Counted from the first letter of the stretch, positions 25,374 through 35,571 are shown. The stretch: 64,000 nucleotides of DNA from Allosediminivita pacifica (GCF_003054175.1 NZ_QBKN01000024.1:1-64000), one strand, 5' to 3'. The notes: generated from the letters alone by a model not told the origin. A program made the numbers and translations.

Positions 25374-26588
25374 TCACTCGGCGAAGAGTTCCGAAATCGT
25401 CTCGTTCATCTCGGCCGCCTCGATGTCGCCGGTCAGCACGCGCTGCATCTGCGTCGGCCAGACCGTGTTCACGAAGTCCGCGGTCGCGGCACTGTCGGGC
25501 AGCATCTCGGCAAAGGGCAGGCTGTCCACCGTGGCCTGCACGAAGCGCTGCGGATGCAGGGACCAGCTTTCGCTGTCCGCCTTGACCACCGGCAGCTGGC
25601 CGGTTGCCTCGTTGAACATCGTGTTGTTCCCCTCCGACGACAGGTAGGAGATCCACTTCCACGCGGCCTCGGGGTCCTCGGCACCGGCCATGACGGCCGT
25701 GCTCTCGTCGCCGAAGGCGGTCCAGCGACCACCGCCGCATTCCGGCACCGGCGCCGCGGCGACGTCGTCGCCAAGCGCCTCGACCATGCCGTTGGCCGAG
25801 CCGATGTGGTGGATGGTCATCGCGGTCTTGCCGGCCTTGAAGGCGCCGATGATCTCCTGGAAGCCGTCGTTCGGCGCAGAAGGCGGGAAGACGCCGTCCT
25901 CGCGGAACAGATCCGCCACGAACTGCGTCCCCGCGACGCCTGCGTCCGAGGTCAGTCCCTCGGTCAGGCTGACACCCTCGGCACCCAGCGTGAAGCTCGC
26001 CCAGTGGTCATGCCCGCCCTTGGCGCCGCGAAAGCCGAAGCCATAGGTGTCGGTCTGCCCGTCGCCGTCGGTGTCGCGCGTCAGCGCGTTGGCAACCTCG
26101 CGGAACTCGTCACAGGTGGTCGGCACCTCCAGCCCCAGCTCCTCGAACATAGAGGGGCGGTAATAGAGGTAAAGCACCACGTACTGCACCGGAAGGTAGT
26201 ACTGCGTGCCGTCGGGCCCGACGGTCAGCTTCAGCAGGTTGTCCTGCAGGCCCTCCGCGCCCTCCCAGTCGGCAAGCCAGTCCTCAATGGGCTGCAGCGC
26301 ACCCATCTCGACCAGCCGTGGCTGGGCGAACATCTTGACCATCGCCGCGTCGGGGGCGTTGCCGCCGATGATCGCGGTGTAGAGCTGGTCGTAGTAGCTG
26401 TTCCAGGGGATGTTCTCGGCCTCGACCGTGATCCCGGGATTCGCCTCCTCGAAGGACGCCACCAGTTCGTCCATGGGGTTGTCGGCGTTGTCGAAGTGGT
26501 ACCAGAAGCGGACCGTGCTGTCGGCGGCCGCCGCCCCGGCCGTCAGCGCAAGCGCCGTGCCCAGGACCGTCAATGTCTTGAATTTCAT
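25374..26588 (-). CDS. Sugar ABC transporter substrate-binding protein
   Basis: A 404-aa periplasmic binding protein of extracellular solute-binding family 1. A signal peptide of about 22 residues ends in GAAAA, and the mature protein begins DSTVRFWYHFDNADNPMDEL. Binding-protein signatures include EENIPWNSY-like and AWKWISYLSSEGNN segments. It is the first transport gene of the minus-strand operon and is separated from the esterase gene by about 30 bases carrying a purine-rich ribosome site. Confidence 0.91.
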   Translation of the reverse strand: MKFKTLTVLGTALALTAGAAAADSTVRFWYHFDNADNPMDELVASFEEANPGITVEAENIPWNSYYDQLYTAIIGGNAPDAAMVKMFAQPRLVEMGALQPIEDWLADWEGAEGLQDNLLKLTVGPDGTQYYLPVQYVVLYLYYRPSMFEELGLEVPTTCDEFREVANALTRDTDGDGQTDTYGFGFRGAKGGHDHWASFTLGAEGVSLTEGLTSDAGVAGTQFVADLFREDGVFPPSAPNDGFQEIIGAFKAGKTAMTIHHIGSANGMVEALGDDVAAAPVPECGGGRWTAFGDESTAVMAGAEDPEAAWKWISYLSSEGNNTMFNEATGQLPVVKADSESWSLHPQRFVQATVDSLPFAEMLPDSAATADFVNTVWPTQMQRVLTGDIEAAEMNETISELFAE

Positions 26589-26620
26589 AACTTTTCCTCC
26601 CTTATGATGCCGCCTCTCCT

Positions 26621-27538
26621 CTAGGCGGCTGTCGACGTCAGTCTCCCGAAGGCCGCGCCCGCCCGCGCGAAGGCGTCACGCGCCTCCGGCAGGGCGCTGC
26701 CCATTTGCATGAAGCCGTGCACCACGCCCTCGATCCGGTCGAAGGGATCGTCGCGCCCGATCGCGCGCAGCCGCGCGACAAGCAGCTCCGTGTCCGACAG
26801 AAGCGGGTCTAGCCCCGCCGCGTTGAGGTAGATCGGCGGAAGAGCGGCCAGTGCCGCGTCGCGCGCGGCCAGCGGTGCCACCAGCGGGTCGCCACGCTCG
26901 GACGCTGCGGCATACCAGTCCCAGTAGCGCATCATCTTGGCCCGGGTCAGACCCGGCCCCTCGGCCCGTTCGCGGTAGCTCTCGGTTTCGAAATCGGCGC
27001 CGTAGACGCCGTAGAACAGCAGCAGCGTGGCCGGCAGCGCCGCCTTCGCCTCGATCAGACCCAGCGTCAGCGCCAGCGCGAGGTTCGCCCCCGCGCTGTC
27101 ACCGGCAAGGCTCCAGCGCCGCGACGGATCGCGCGCTTCCCAGGCCCGGAGCAGATCGTCGAGCGCCGCGGGGTAGGGGTGCTCGGGCGCCAGCCGGTAG
27201 TCCACCGTCAGCACCGGGCAGCCGCAGGCCTCGGCAAGCCGCCGCGACGCCCCCTCATGGGTCTGCGGCGAGCAGAAGGCCCAGCCGCCGCCATGCACGT
27301 GCAGGATGGCATCCGTGCCCCTGTCGTTCGCGGGCACCACCCGGCGCGCGGGCATGCCCGCGTGCATCATGGTGCGCGCCTCGGCCATCTCCGGGAGCTC
27401 GGCGTTCCAGCGAAGATTGGTCAGCTCCGCCAGCGTCCTGCCGTGCTGCGGCAGAAGCAGCGTCGGATCGCCCAGCCCGGCGTCCTCCGCGCCGAGCCGC
27501 TCCAGAACCGCCCGCATGCTTGCCGAAGGCCCCGTCAT
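26621..27538 (-). CDS. Alpha/beta hydrolase, hormone-sensitive-lipase-type esterase
   Basis: A 305-aa cytoplasmic esterase. The oxyanion motif HVHGGGWAF is near residue 82, the nucleophile is Ser148 in LAGDSAGANLA, an Asp is seen in AGLDPLLSD, and the His in GVVHGFMQM. The ATG overlaps the GntR stop by 4 bases. Inside a sugar operon it may deacylate the imported sugar or hydrolyse a lactone (inference). Confidence 0.88.
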   Translation of the reverse strand: MTGPSASMRAVLERLGAEDAGLGDPTLLLPQHGRTLAELTNLRWNAELPEMAEARTMMHAGMPARRVVPANDRGTDAILHVHGGGWAFCSPQTHEGASRRLAEACGCPVLTVDYRLAPEHPYPAALDDLLRAWEARDPSRRWSLAGDSAGANLALALTLGLIEAKAALPATLLLFYGVYGADFETESYRERAEGPGLTRAKMMRYWDWYAAASERGDPLVAPLAARDAALAALPPIYLNAAGLDPLLSDTELLVARLRAIGRDDPFDRIEGVVHGFMQMGSALPEARDAFARAGAAFGRLTSTAA

Positions 27539-28242
27539 GACTTGCTCCGCGCCACGTCGCCGGTCAGGTCCGGACCGAAGTCCACGATCGTCGCGATGTG
27601 ATGGGCCAGCAGTTCGCGCAGCTGATCCAGGTCGCGCGCCTCCAGTGCCTCGATGATGGGGCGATGCCGCTCTGCCGTCTCTTCCAGCGCCCGGTTGGGT
27701 TGCGAGTTCAGGATCTTGAAACGGTGCGCGTGGATCAGGCAGCGCGTCAGGATCGGCGAGACCAGCGGCAGGTCCGCCGCCTCGAACAACCGCGTGTGAA
27801 AGGCCCGGTCCCGCACCGACAGGGCGTATTCGTCGCAATCCCGCGCCGCGTTGCGCATCGCGTCCAGCAGCGCCCGCAGGTCGGCGGTCAGCGCGCTGTC
27901 GGCCCGCGCGATCACACGGTCGAGATGGCTGCATTCAACCTGGCTGCGCAGGCTCAGTAGGGCGCGCGCGTCATCGACGGGGCAGGGGGCAACGCGGGTG
28001 CCGCGGTTGGGCTGGCGCTTCACCAGCCCCTCCTCGTTCAGCTGCATCAGCGCCTCGCGCACCGTCCCCTGGCTGCAGCCGAAGCGCTGCGCCAGGTCCA
28101 GCTCCGTCAGGGTCCGCTCCGGCGCCAGCACCCCCAGCACGATCTCCTTCTGCAGCGCCACGAAGATCGTGTGGCTGCGCCGGCTCGACTGGCGCGGAAC
28201 GAGATCCGTGATCGGGTCCTGGTTGAAGCTTTCGACCGCCAT
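27535..28242 (-). CDS. GntR-family transcriptional regulator (FCD type)
   Basis: A 235-aa regulator with a winged helix at about residues 20-85 (GVLAPERTLTELDLAQRFGCSQGTVREALMQLNEEGLVKR). A helical FCD ligand domain follows with metal-site style residues (RDRAFHTRLFEAA; CLIHAHRF; ERHRPIIEALEARD). It is the first gene of the minus-strand operon and faces the ATPase gene across palindromic DNA, so it probably controls both directions in response to the sugar or its catabolite. Confidence 0.9.
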   Translation of the reverse strand: MAVESFNQDPITDLVPRQSSRRSHTIFVALQKEIVLGVLAPERTLTELDLAQRFGCSQGTVREALMQLNEEGLVKRQPNRGTRVAPCPVDDARALLSLRSQVECSHLDRVIARADSALTADLRALLDAMRNAARDCDEYALSVRDRAFHTRLFEAADLPLVSPILTRCLIHAHRFKILNSQPNRALEETAERHRPIIEALEARDLDQLRELLAHHIATIVDFGPDLTGDVARSKS

Positions 28243-28293
28243 CTGTCTTTCCGGTCCTCCCCGACCGAGCCCTCTCAGCGGGCTTGCGTGAAA

Positions 28294-28328
28294 TTATCGA
28301 TATTGATAACGTGACAATTATCGATAAT
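28294..28328. promoter_or_regulatory. Paired ATCGAT palindromes between gntR and ATPase genes
   Basis: Two related palindromic sites lie in the divergent promoter region: TTATC...GATAA (28294-28309) and a perfect 12-base palindrome ATTATCGATAAT (28317-28328). They are 11-12 bases apart edge to edge and AT-rich against a GC-rich background. They are the best candidates for the operator of the adjacent GntR regulator. Confidence 0.65.
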
Positions 28329-28330
28329 GC

Positions 28331-28350
28331 AACCCCGAATATCCGGGGTT
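28331..28350. promoter_or_regulatory. Leader hairpin AACCCCG/CGGGGTT
   Basis: AACCCCG (28331-28337) and CGGGGTT (28344-28350) pair perfectly around AATATC in the likely 5' leader of the ATPase gene, ending about 5 bases before its GGGAGGAGG ribosome site. It could affect translation start or be a third protein site. Confidence 0.45.
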
Positions 28351-28368
28351 GTTCGGGAGGAGGACAAG

Positions 28369-29445
<1,077 letters not shown>

Positions 29446-29448
29446 GCC

Positions 29449-30537
29449 CTAACCGCGCGCGAGGTCGAAGGCCTTGCGCATCACCGTGGGCAGGTCGGCG
29501 GGGCTGAACTCGGCCTGCTCGACGAAATCACCCACGTCGGGCTGCCGCTCCATCGGCACCAGCGCGGTCATCACCTTCAGGCGCAGGTGGAAATGGGTGA
29601 AGGTGTGGCGCGCCTCGCCCGCCACCTCCTTCCACTCGGCCCGGATCGGCGGCGCCTCCTGCGGCGCCTCGCCCCACTCGCTGCCGGGCCAGCCCAGCAT
29701 CCCGCCCAGAAGGCCCCGGTCCGGGCGCCGCTCCAGCAGCCAGGCGCCGTCCACGCGGCGGGCGAGGTAGACGATCCCGAGCCGTGTCGGCTTGCGCTTC
29801 TTGGGCGTCTTCTTCGGCAGCTCTGCCTGCGTCCCCGCTTCCCACGCGGCGCAGGCGCGGCGCCAGGGGCAAAGCCCGCAGGCCGGGTTGCGCGGTGAGC
29901 AGATGGTCGCACCAAGGTCCATCACCGCCTGCGCATAGTCGCCCGTCCGCCCGTCCGGCGTCAGCGCCTCGGCATAGCCCGTCAGGATCGGCTTGGCGGC
30001 AGGCAGCGGCGTGTGTTCGTCGTGCAGCCGCGACATGACGCGCTCCACGTTGCCGTCGACTACCGTCGCGGGCAGGTCGAAGGCGATCGCCCCAACCGCC
30101 GCCGCGGTATAGGGCCCCACGCCCGGCAGCGCGCGCAGCGCGTCGAGATCGGCGGGAAACACGCCGCCGTGTTCCTCCGCCACGACACGGGCGCATTTCA
30201 GCAGATTGCGGGCCCGCGCGTAATAGCCAAGCCCCGCCCAGGCGGCCATCACGTCTTCGTCCCGCGCTGCCGCAAGGTCGGAAACCGTGGGCCAGCGGGC
30301 CGTGAAGACCTCGTAGTAGCTCTTGACCGCGGCCACCGTGGTCTGTTGCAGCATGATCTCGCTCAGCCAGACCCGGTAGGGATCGGGGCGCACGCCATCG
30401 GCCCGTGCACGCGGGCCCACGCGCCAGGGCAGGGCGCGGGCGTTGTGGTCATACCAGTCGAGCAGATCCGACGGATCGGCGACGTCACGCAAGGGTGAGG
30501 CTCCTGTGAGCGGTTGGGTGCGAATCCGGGCTGGCAC
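29449..30537 (-). CDS. mutY: A/G-specific adenine glycosylase
   Basis: A 362-aa base-excision enzyme that removes adenine mispaired with 8-oxoguanine. The catalytic-helix region LSEIMLQQTTVAAVKSYY, the helix-hairpin-helix LPGVGPYTAAAV with the following VDGNVERVMSR, and the iron-sulfur cysteines CSPRNPACGLCPWRRAC are all present. A C-terminal NUDIX-like domain recognises 8-oxoG. The frame opens at GTG 30537; a TTG about 45 bases downstream is an alternative. It is divergent from the DciA-like gene. Confidence 0.95.
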   Translation of the reverse strand: MPARIRTQPLTGASPLRDVADPSDLLDWYDHNARALPWRVGPRARADGVRPDPYRVWLSEIMLQQTTVAAVKSYYEVFTARWPTVSDLAAARDEDVMAAWAGLGYYARARNLLKCARVVAEEHGGVFPADLDALRALPGVGPYTAAAVGAIAFDLPATVVDGNVERVMSRLHDEHTPLPAAKPILTGYAEALTPDGRTGDYAQAVMDLGATICSPRNPACGLCPWRRACAAWEAGTQAELPKKTPKKRKPTRLGIVYLARRVDGAWLLERRPDRGLLGGMLGWPGSEWGEAPQEAPPIRAEWKEVAGEARHTFTHFHLRLKVMTALVPMERQPDVGDFVEQAEFSPADLPTVMRKAFDLARG

Positions 30538-30583
30538 CGCCCGGCACGGTCACTAGAATAGGGCCGCGACAGGGGAGTCAAAC

Positions 30584-31099
30584 ATGCCCAAGCGATCCTC
30601 GACCACCCACGGCTTCTCGGCGGCCTCCAAGCTGCTGCAGGGGCGCATCCGTCAGGCCAGCGAAAGCCGCGGCTTTGCCCAGTCGCGGGTGCTCACCCAC
30701 TGGGAGGAAATCGTGGGCGAGGACATCGCCGCGATGGCCCGTCCGGTCGAGGTCAGCTATGCCCGCAAGGGCATTGGCGCCACGCTCAGCGTGCTGACCA
30801 CCGGGGCACTCGCCCCCCTCGTCGAGATGCGCAAGGAAGAGATCCGCAACCGCATCAACGCCGTCTACGGCTACAACGCCATCGCCCGGCTGCGCGTGAC
30901 GCAGACCGCCGCCACCGGTTTTTCCGAGGGGCAGGTCGATTTCACGCACAAGCCGAAAGCCGAGGCCCCCGCCGCGCCATCCCCCGAAGTCCGCATCCGC
31001 GCACGGCAAAGCGTCGAGCAGGTCGGCGACGAAGGGCTGCGCGCCGCGCTTGAACGCCTGGGCACAAACGTCCTATCGAAAGGCCGGACCGGGCAGTGA
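30584..31099 (+). CDS. DUF721 / DciA-like protein
   Basis: A 171-aa protein with the DUF721 core (SRVLTHWEEIVGEDIAAMARPVEV, LSVLTTGALAPLVEMRKEEIRNRINAVYGY compressed across residues 35-105) and a charged, alanine/proline-rich C-terminal tail. DUF721 proteins such as DciA help load the replicative helicase DnaB in bacteria lacking DnaC. Whether this family member does so is inferred from similarity. It starts a plus-strand run with the DsbA-like and CoA-transferase genes. Confidence 0.8.
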   Translation: MPKRSSTTHGFSAASKLLQGRIRQASESRGFAQSRVLTHWEEIVGEDIAAMARPVEVSYARKGIGATLSVLTTGALAPLVEMRKEEIRNRINAVYGYNAIARLRVTQTAATGFSEGQVDFTHKPKAEAPAAPSPEVRIRARQSVEQVGDEGLRAALERLGTNVLSKGRTGQ

Positions 31100-31129
31100 T
31101 CCCGGACCGCACACCATGAAGAGGCCCGC

Positions 31130-31801
31130 ATGAAACGTATCCTGACCACCGCGCTCGGCGCGATCGCCGTGACAGCCGCCGCCGTCTGGTGGTTCGCCCT
31201 CCGCGCCCCCGAGCCGGCCATGGCCCAGACCGCCGAACCGGTGGCCGATGCCTCCGGTACCTCCGAGCAGTTCGGCGTGACCGAGATGACCATGGGCGCC
31301 GAGGACGCGCCGATCGAGGTGATCGAATACGGCTCCTTCACCTGTCCGCACTGCGCGCGCTTCCACAACGATGTCCTCCCCGAGATCGAGGAGAACTACA
31401 TCGACACCGGCGAGGTGAAGTTCACCTTCCGCGAAGTCTACTTCGACAAGTACGGCATGTGGGCTTCGCTCATCGCGCGCTGCGACGGTGGCACCGAGCG
31501 CTTCTTCGGCCTCGCCGACATGTTCTACTCCACGCAGTCCGAATGGGTCCGCGCCGGCTCCGAAGGCGCCATCGCCGACGAGCTGCGCAAGATCGGCCGC
31601 ATCGGCGGTCTCGACAGCGACAGGATCGACGCCTGCCTTGCCGACGGCGACAAGCTCCAGAGCCTTCTGGAATGGTACCAGGCCAACGCCGAGGCGCATG
31701 ACATCACCGCGACGCCCTCCTTCGTGATCGACGGCGAGAAGTACTCCAACATGCCCTACGATGATTTCGCCGAGGTGCTCGACGCCAAGCTCGGCGAATG
31801 A
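31130..31801 (+). CDS. DsbA-like periplasmic thiol-disulfide protein
   Basis: A 223-aa thioredoxin-fold protein with an N-terminal membrane or signal segment (residues 2-25) and active site FTCPHC (Cys72 and Cys75). The cis-proline loop is TATPSFVIDG near 200. It belongs to the DsbA/BdbD-like thioredoxin_4 group and would oxidise or isomerise secreted proteins. Its stop overlaps the start of the CoA-transferase gene (ATGA), though no functional link is obvious. Confidence 0.9.
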   Translation: MKRILTTALGAIAVTAAAVWWFALRAPEPAMAQTAEPVADASGTSEQFGVTEMTMGAEDAPIEVIEYGSFTCPHCARFHNDVLPEIEENYIDTGEVKFTFREVYFDKYGMWASLIARCDGGTERFFGLADMFYSTQSEWVRAGSEGAIADELRKIGRIGGLDSDRIDACLADGDKLQSLLEWYQANAEAHDITATPSFVIDGEKYSNMPYDDFAEVLDAKLGE

Positions 31802-32916
31802 GCGACGCGACCAAGGGGCCGCTTTCCGGCCTGCGCGTGATCGAACTGGCACGCATCCTGGCCGGCCCCTGGGCCGGCCAGACGCTGTCTGATCTCGGCG
31901 CCGAAGTCATCAAGATCGAGGCCCCGCAGGGCGATGATACCCGCCGCTGGGGCCCGCCCTTCATCGACCGCGAAGGCGACCGCTCGGCCGCCTACTTCCA
32001 CTGCTGCAACCGCGGCAAGATCTCCGAGGTGGTGGACCTCGCCTCCGAGGCCGGTCAGGCGCGGATGCGCGAGCTGATCGCCGGGGCCGACATCCTGATC
32101 GAGAACTTCAAGGTCGGCGGCCTTCGGAAATACGGCCTCGACTACGACAGCTGCGCCGCGCTGAACCCCGGCCTCATCTACTGCTCGATCACCGGCTTCG
32201 GCCAGGACGGGCCCTACGCCCACCGCGCCGGCTACGACTACATCATCCAAGGCATGTCCGGCCTCATGTCGGTGACCGGCGATCCGCAGGGCCAGCCGCA
32301 ACGCACCGGCGTTGCGGTGACAGACCTCTTCACCGGGCTCTACTCGGTCGCGGGCATCCTCGCCGCGCTGCACCAGCGGGGCCAGACCGGCCGGGGCCAG
32401 CACATCGACATGAGCCTGCTCGACTGCGCCGTGGCCACCACCGCCAACCAGTCGCTGAACTACCTCGCCACCGGCGAGGCCCCGGGCCGGATCGGCAACT
32501 TCCACCCGAACCTCACGCCATACCAGGTCTTCGACTGTTCGGACGGGCACATCATCATTGCGGTCGGCAACGACGCCCAGTACCGCCGCCTCTGCGAGTT
32601 GCTGGACCGTCCCGACCTCGGCGCCCATCCCGACTACGCCACCAACGCCGACCGCGTCGCCCACCGCGACGCGCTGGCGGCGGAACTGACGAAGGCCACT
32701 CGCCTGCGCACCAAGGCCGACCTGCTCGCCGCCTGCGAGGCGCAGGGCGTGCCCGCCGGCCCGATCAACGACCTGGCCGAGGTCTTCGCCGACCCGCAGG
32801 TCGTGGCCCGCGGATTGCAGATCGCCCCCGAGGGCGTCCCCGGTGTCCGCAGCCCGATCCGCTTCTCCGACGCGCGGCTCGACCTTTCCCGCGCCGCCCC
32901 CAAGCTCGGCGGCTGA
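31798..32916 (+). CDS. Family III CoA-transferase (CaiB/BaiF type)
   Basis: A 372-aa acyl-CoA transferase. The N-terminus LSGLRVIELARILAGPWAGQ, DLGAEVIKIEAPQGDD, the nucleophile region GQHIDMSLLDCAVA (Asp forms the acyl-CoA anhydride in the family) and QVVARGL near the C-terminus all fit. Donor and acceptor acids are not predictable. It overlaps the DsbA-like gene by 4 bases and is followed by a perfect stem-loop and a dispersed repeat. Confidence 0.92.
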   Translation: MSDATKGPLSGLRVIELARILAGPWAGQTLSDLGAEVIKIEAPQGDDTRRWGPPFIDREGDRSAAYFHCCNRGKISEVVDLASEAGQARMRELIAGADILIENFKVGGLRKYGLDYDSCAALNPGLIYCSITGFGQDGPYAHRAGYDYIIQGMSGLMSVTGDPQGQPQRTGVAVTDLFTGLYSVAGILAALHQRGQTGRGQHIDMSLLDCAVATTANQSLNYLATGEAPGRIGNFHPNLTPYQVFDCSDGHIIIAVGNDAQYRRLCELLDRPDLGAHPDYATNADRVAHRDALAAELTKATRLRTKADLLAACEAQGVPAGPINDLAEVFADPQVVARGLQIAPEGVPGVRSPIRFSDARLDLSRAAPKLGG

Positions 32917-32946
32917 GCGGACACCTCGCCAAAGGCGCAACAGCTC

Positions 32947-32969
32947 CCCTCTCCCCTCGGGGGAGAGGG
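32947..32969 (+). terminator. Stem-loop downstream of CoA-transferase gene
   Basis: CCCTCTCCCC and GGGGAGAGGG form a perfect 10-base stem around TCG. There is no T-tract, but it is the first strong structure after the stop. It is joined to a repeat element, so it may belong to that element rather than be a true terminator. Confidence 0.45.
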
Positions 32970-32980
32970 TTAGGGTGAGG

Positions 32981-33042
32981 GGGCGAGGAGCGCCCGGAAA
33001 ACATGCTGGGAGCATGTTTTCAGAGACGAGCGGGCGGAGCCC
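32981..33042. repeat. Dispersed intergenic repeat, AAAACATGC family, copy 1
   Basis: Begins GGCGAGGAGCGCCCGG, then a perfect inverted repeat AAAACATGCT (32998-33007) / AGCATGTTTT (33011-33020), then GACGAGCGGGCGGAGCCC. Copies are seen at 35681-35730 (partial) and, reversed, at 39208-39284. Confidence 0.75.
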
Positions 33043-33133
33043 CGGACAGGTGCATCCGACGTCGCGTCCTTCCACTCGCGTCCCGGCCCTTCTCCCGGTA
33101 CGAGTCGCGCCAACCAAGGGGAGAGGAACGCCC

Positions 33134-34501
33134 GTGACACTGCACAGCATCACCGAGCCCGCACGCGAAACGCCGGTCATCCACCGCACCGAGCTGCTTG
33201 TCGTGGGCTCCGGCCCCGGCGGGCTTGCCGCGGCTCTCGCCGCCGCCCGGGCGGGCGTCGAGGTCACGCTGCTGGAGCGCTTCGGCTGCTTCGGTGGCAA
33301 CATCACCGTCGTCGGCGTCGAGGGCTTCGCCTGGTATCGCCACGAACAGACCGTCGAGGCCGGCGGCATCGGCTGGGAATTCGAGGAGCGCGCCAAGGCC
33401 ATGGGCGCCGCCACCCCCGAGAGCCAGTCGCTGAGCTACGAGCTCGACAGCGAGGGCTTCAAGCTGGTCGCCGACCGGCTGGTGGAAGAGGCCGGCATCC
33501 ACCCCATGCTGCACCGCCAGTTCGTCGCCCCCATCATGGAGGGCGACACGATCCGTGGCGTCATCGTCGAATCCAAGGCCGGGCGCGAGGCGATCCTGGC
33601 CGAGCGCGTCATCGACGCCACCGGCGACGCCGACGTGGCCCACCGCGCGGGCGCGCCCACCCACAAGACCCCGGTCGAAGAGATGCAGGCCGCCAGCGTC
33701 ATGTTCCACCTCGCGGGCGTCGACAAGACGGCCTTCATGGCGGGCGTGAAATCCGACCCCCAGACCTACAGGGACTGGTCCTCCGGCGAATGGGAGGTCG
33801 AGACCTCGGGCAAGGAGGACACCATGTTCTCGCCCTTCCTGCGCAAGCCCTTCGAGAAGGCGATTGAGGAAGGCTACATCCCCGCGCATCTCAACACCAT
33901 CGGCGGCACCTGGGGCGCGGTGCACGACAGCGGCGAGATGACCTACATGAACCTCGTGCACCTGGCCTGCTGCGACGGCACCGATCCCGACAGCCTCACG
34001 AAGTTCGAGATCGAGGGCCGCGCGCAGGCCATGCAGGCCATCGACGCGCTGCGCCGCTACACGCCCGGCTGCGAGGGCGTGCGCCTGCGCAACTTCGGCA
34101 TGTCGATCGGCATCCGCGACACGCGCAAGATCGACGCCCATTACAACATGACCGACCACGACGCCCGCGAGCAGGGCCGCTTCGAGGACAGCATCGGCAT
34201 CTATCCGGAATTCATCGACGGCTACGGCGTCCTGATCCTGCCCACCACGGGCCGCTACATGCAGATCCCCTACCGCTCGATGCTACCCAAGCAGGTGAAG
34301 AACCTGCTGGTCGCGGGCCGCGCCACCGGCGGCTCGCGTATCGCCCATGCCGCAACCCGCAACATGGCCTGCTGCGCCGTGTCGGGTCAGGGTGCGGGCG
34401 TGGCCGTGGCGCTTTCGATCAAGGCAGGCACGGCGCTCGACGCCGTGGACATGACCGCCGTGCAGGCCGAGGTGAAACGCCAGGGCGTCCGCATCGACTG
34501 A
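33134..34501 (+). CDS. FAD-dependent oxidoreductase
   Basis: A 455-aa flavoprotein of the FAD-dependent oxidoreductase (DUF/FAD_oxidored) group. The FAD dinucleotide motif ELLVVGSGPGGLAAALAAARAG is at about residues 19-40 and LLERFGCFGGNITVVGVEGFAW follows, a pattern seen in succinate-dehydrogenase-like and thiamine-thiazole-like flavoproteins. The C-terminal LLVAGRATGGSRIAHAA closes the FAD site. GTG 33134 follows a GAGAGGAAC ribosome site; the frame is open far upstream through the repeat, which argues against an earlier start. The substrate is unknown. Confidence 0.85.
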   Translation: MTLHSITEPARETPVIHRTELLVVGSGPGGLAAALAAARAGVEVTLLERFGCFGGNITVVGVEGFAWYRHEQTVEAGGIGWEFEERAKAMGAATPESQSLSYELDSEGFKLVADRLVEEAGIHPMLHRQFVAPIMEGDTIRGVIVESKAGREAILAERVIDATGDADVAHRAGAPTHKTPVEEMQAASVMFHLAGVDKTAFMAGVKSDPQTYRDWSSGEWEVETSGKEDTMFSPFLRKPFEKAIEEGYIPAHLNTIGGTWGAVHDSGEMTYMNLVHLACCDGTDPDSLTKFEIEGRAQAMQAIDALRRYTPGCEGVRLRNFGMSIGIRDTRKIDAHYNMTDHDAREQGRFEDSIGIYPEFIDGYGVLILPTTGRYMQIPYRSMLPKQVKNLLVAGRATGGSRIAHAATRNMACCAVSGQGAGVAVALSIKAGTALDAVDMTAVQAEVKRQGVRID

Positions 34502-34506
34502 GGCTG

Positions 34507-35571
34507 TCAGGCGGGCGCGGTGCTGCGATAGGCGGCTTCGATCTCGATCAGGCGCTGCTTGCGCCAGAGCCCGCCGCCGTATCCGGTCAGCCGCCCGTCG
34601 GCGCCGATCACCCGGTGACAGGGCACCATCAGCGCGATGCGGTTCGCGCCGTTGGCCCGCGCCACGGCGCGCACCGCATCGGGTCGTCCGATCTCTCGCG
34701 CGATTTCCGAATAGCTGCGCGTCTCGCCGGCCGGAATGGCGCGCAGCGCCTCCCAGACCTCGCGGCTGAAGGCGCTCCCGTGATAGGCAAGCGGCGTCGC
34801 GAATTGCGCCTGACGCCCGTCGAAAAAGGCGTCGAGTTCCGCGCGCGCCTGCGCGGCGGGCTCCGTCTCGCCGATGCCGATGCCGCCGCTGACCGAGGCC
34901 TGCAGCTCTTTCAGTTCCGCCGCCAGCGCCTTGCGCCCGGTGAATTCCAGCAGGTGCAGATGCGTGGGGCAGGCCACGGCGATCATGTCGCCCAGCGGCG
35001 TCGGGATCCACGTGGCCTGCAACATCCCGCCGCCTCTCAGGGCGGCGGGCGTGACCCCCAGAAGCCGGGCCACGGCGGCGCGAAAGGCCGCGGGCGACTC
35101 GAAGCTTGCCTCGACTTGCGCATCTATCACCCGCCCACCACCGGCCAGCACCTCGAACCCTTCACGCAGCCGCCGCTGGCGGGCCATCTCGAGAAAGGTT
35201 ATGCCGAACTGACGCTTGAAGGCGCGGCGCACGGTCGAGGAATCGTAGCCGCGCGCAGTCACGTCCCCTTCGGACCATCGGTGGCCGGGATCGGCATCGA
35301 GCGCGGCCAGAAGGTCGGTCACGATGGGATCGCGCCCCGCGGCGGCATCGAGCGGCTTGCAGCGCTTGCAGGGGCGGAAACCGGCCTCGATGCACCCCGC
35401 GATCGTATCGCGGAAAGTGCAGTTCTCGGACTTGGGTTTCCGCGCCGGACAGACGAAGCGGCAAAAGATGCCGGTCGTCGCCACGCAGACCCAGGCCCGC
35501 CCCTCGTAGGAGGGATCGCGGTCCATCAGGGCCTGGTAGAGGGTCGGGTGATCGGGCAGGTCGAACAACAT
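34507..35571 (-). CDS. ada: Bifunctional Ada: methylated-DNA repair protein and transcriptional activator
   Basis: A 354-aa protein with all three Ada parts. An N-terminal zinc and phosphotriester-repair domain has Cys37, Cys41, Cys68 and Cys71 (FCRFVCPARKP ... FRPCKRCKP). An AraC-type helix-turn-helix lies near 115-180. A C-terminal O6-methylguanine methyltransferase carries the acceptor cysteine in LMVPCHRVIGADG near 315. It transfers methyl groups from alkylated DNA to itself and then activates repair genes. It is a single gene with no alkB beside it. Confidence 0.95.
   Translation of the reverse strand: MLFDLPDHPTLYQALMDRDPSYEGRAWVCVATTGIFCRFVCPARKPKSENCTFRDTIAGCIEAGFRPCKRCKPLDAAAGRDPIVTDLLAALDADPGHRWSEGDVTARGYDSSTVRRAFKRQFGITFLEMARQRRLREGFEVLAGGGRVIDAQVEASFESPAAFRAAVARLLGVTPAALRGGGMLQATWIPTPLGDMIAVACPTHLHLLEFTGRKALAAELKELQASVSGGIGIGETEPAAQARAELDAFFDGRQAQFATPLAYHGSAFSREVWEALRAIPAGETRSYSEIAREIGRPDAVRAVARANGANRIALMVPCHRVIGADGRLTGYGGGLWRKQRLIEIEAAYRSTAPA

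Noticed and set aside
32843-33133. N-terminal extension of the FAD oxidoreductase
   Set aside because: The extra 97 residues are translated from the end of the CoA-transferase gene and a dispersed repeat. GTG 33134 has a ribosome site and leads directly into the FAD motif.
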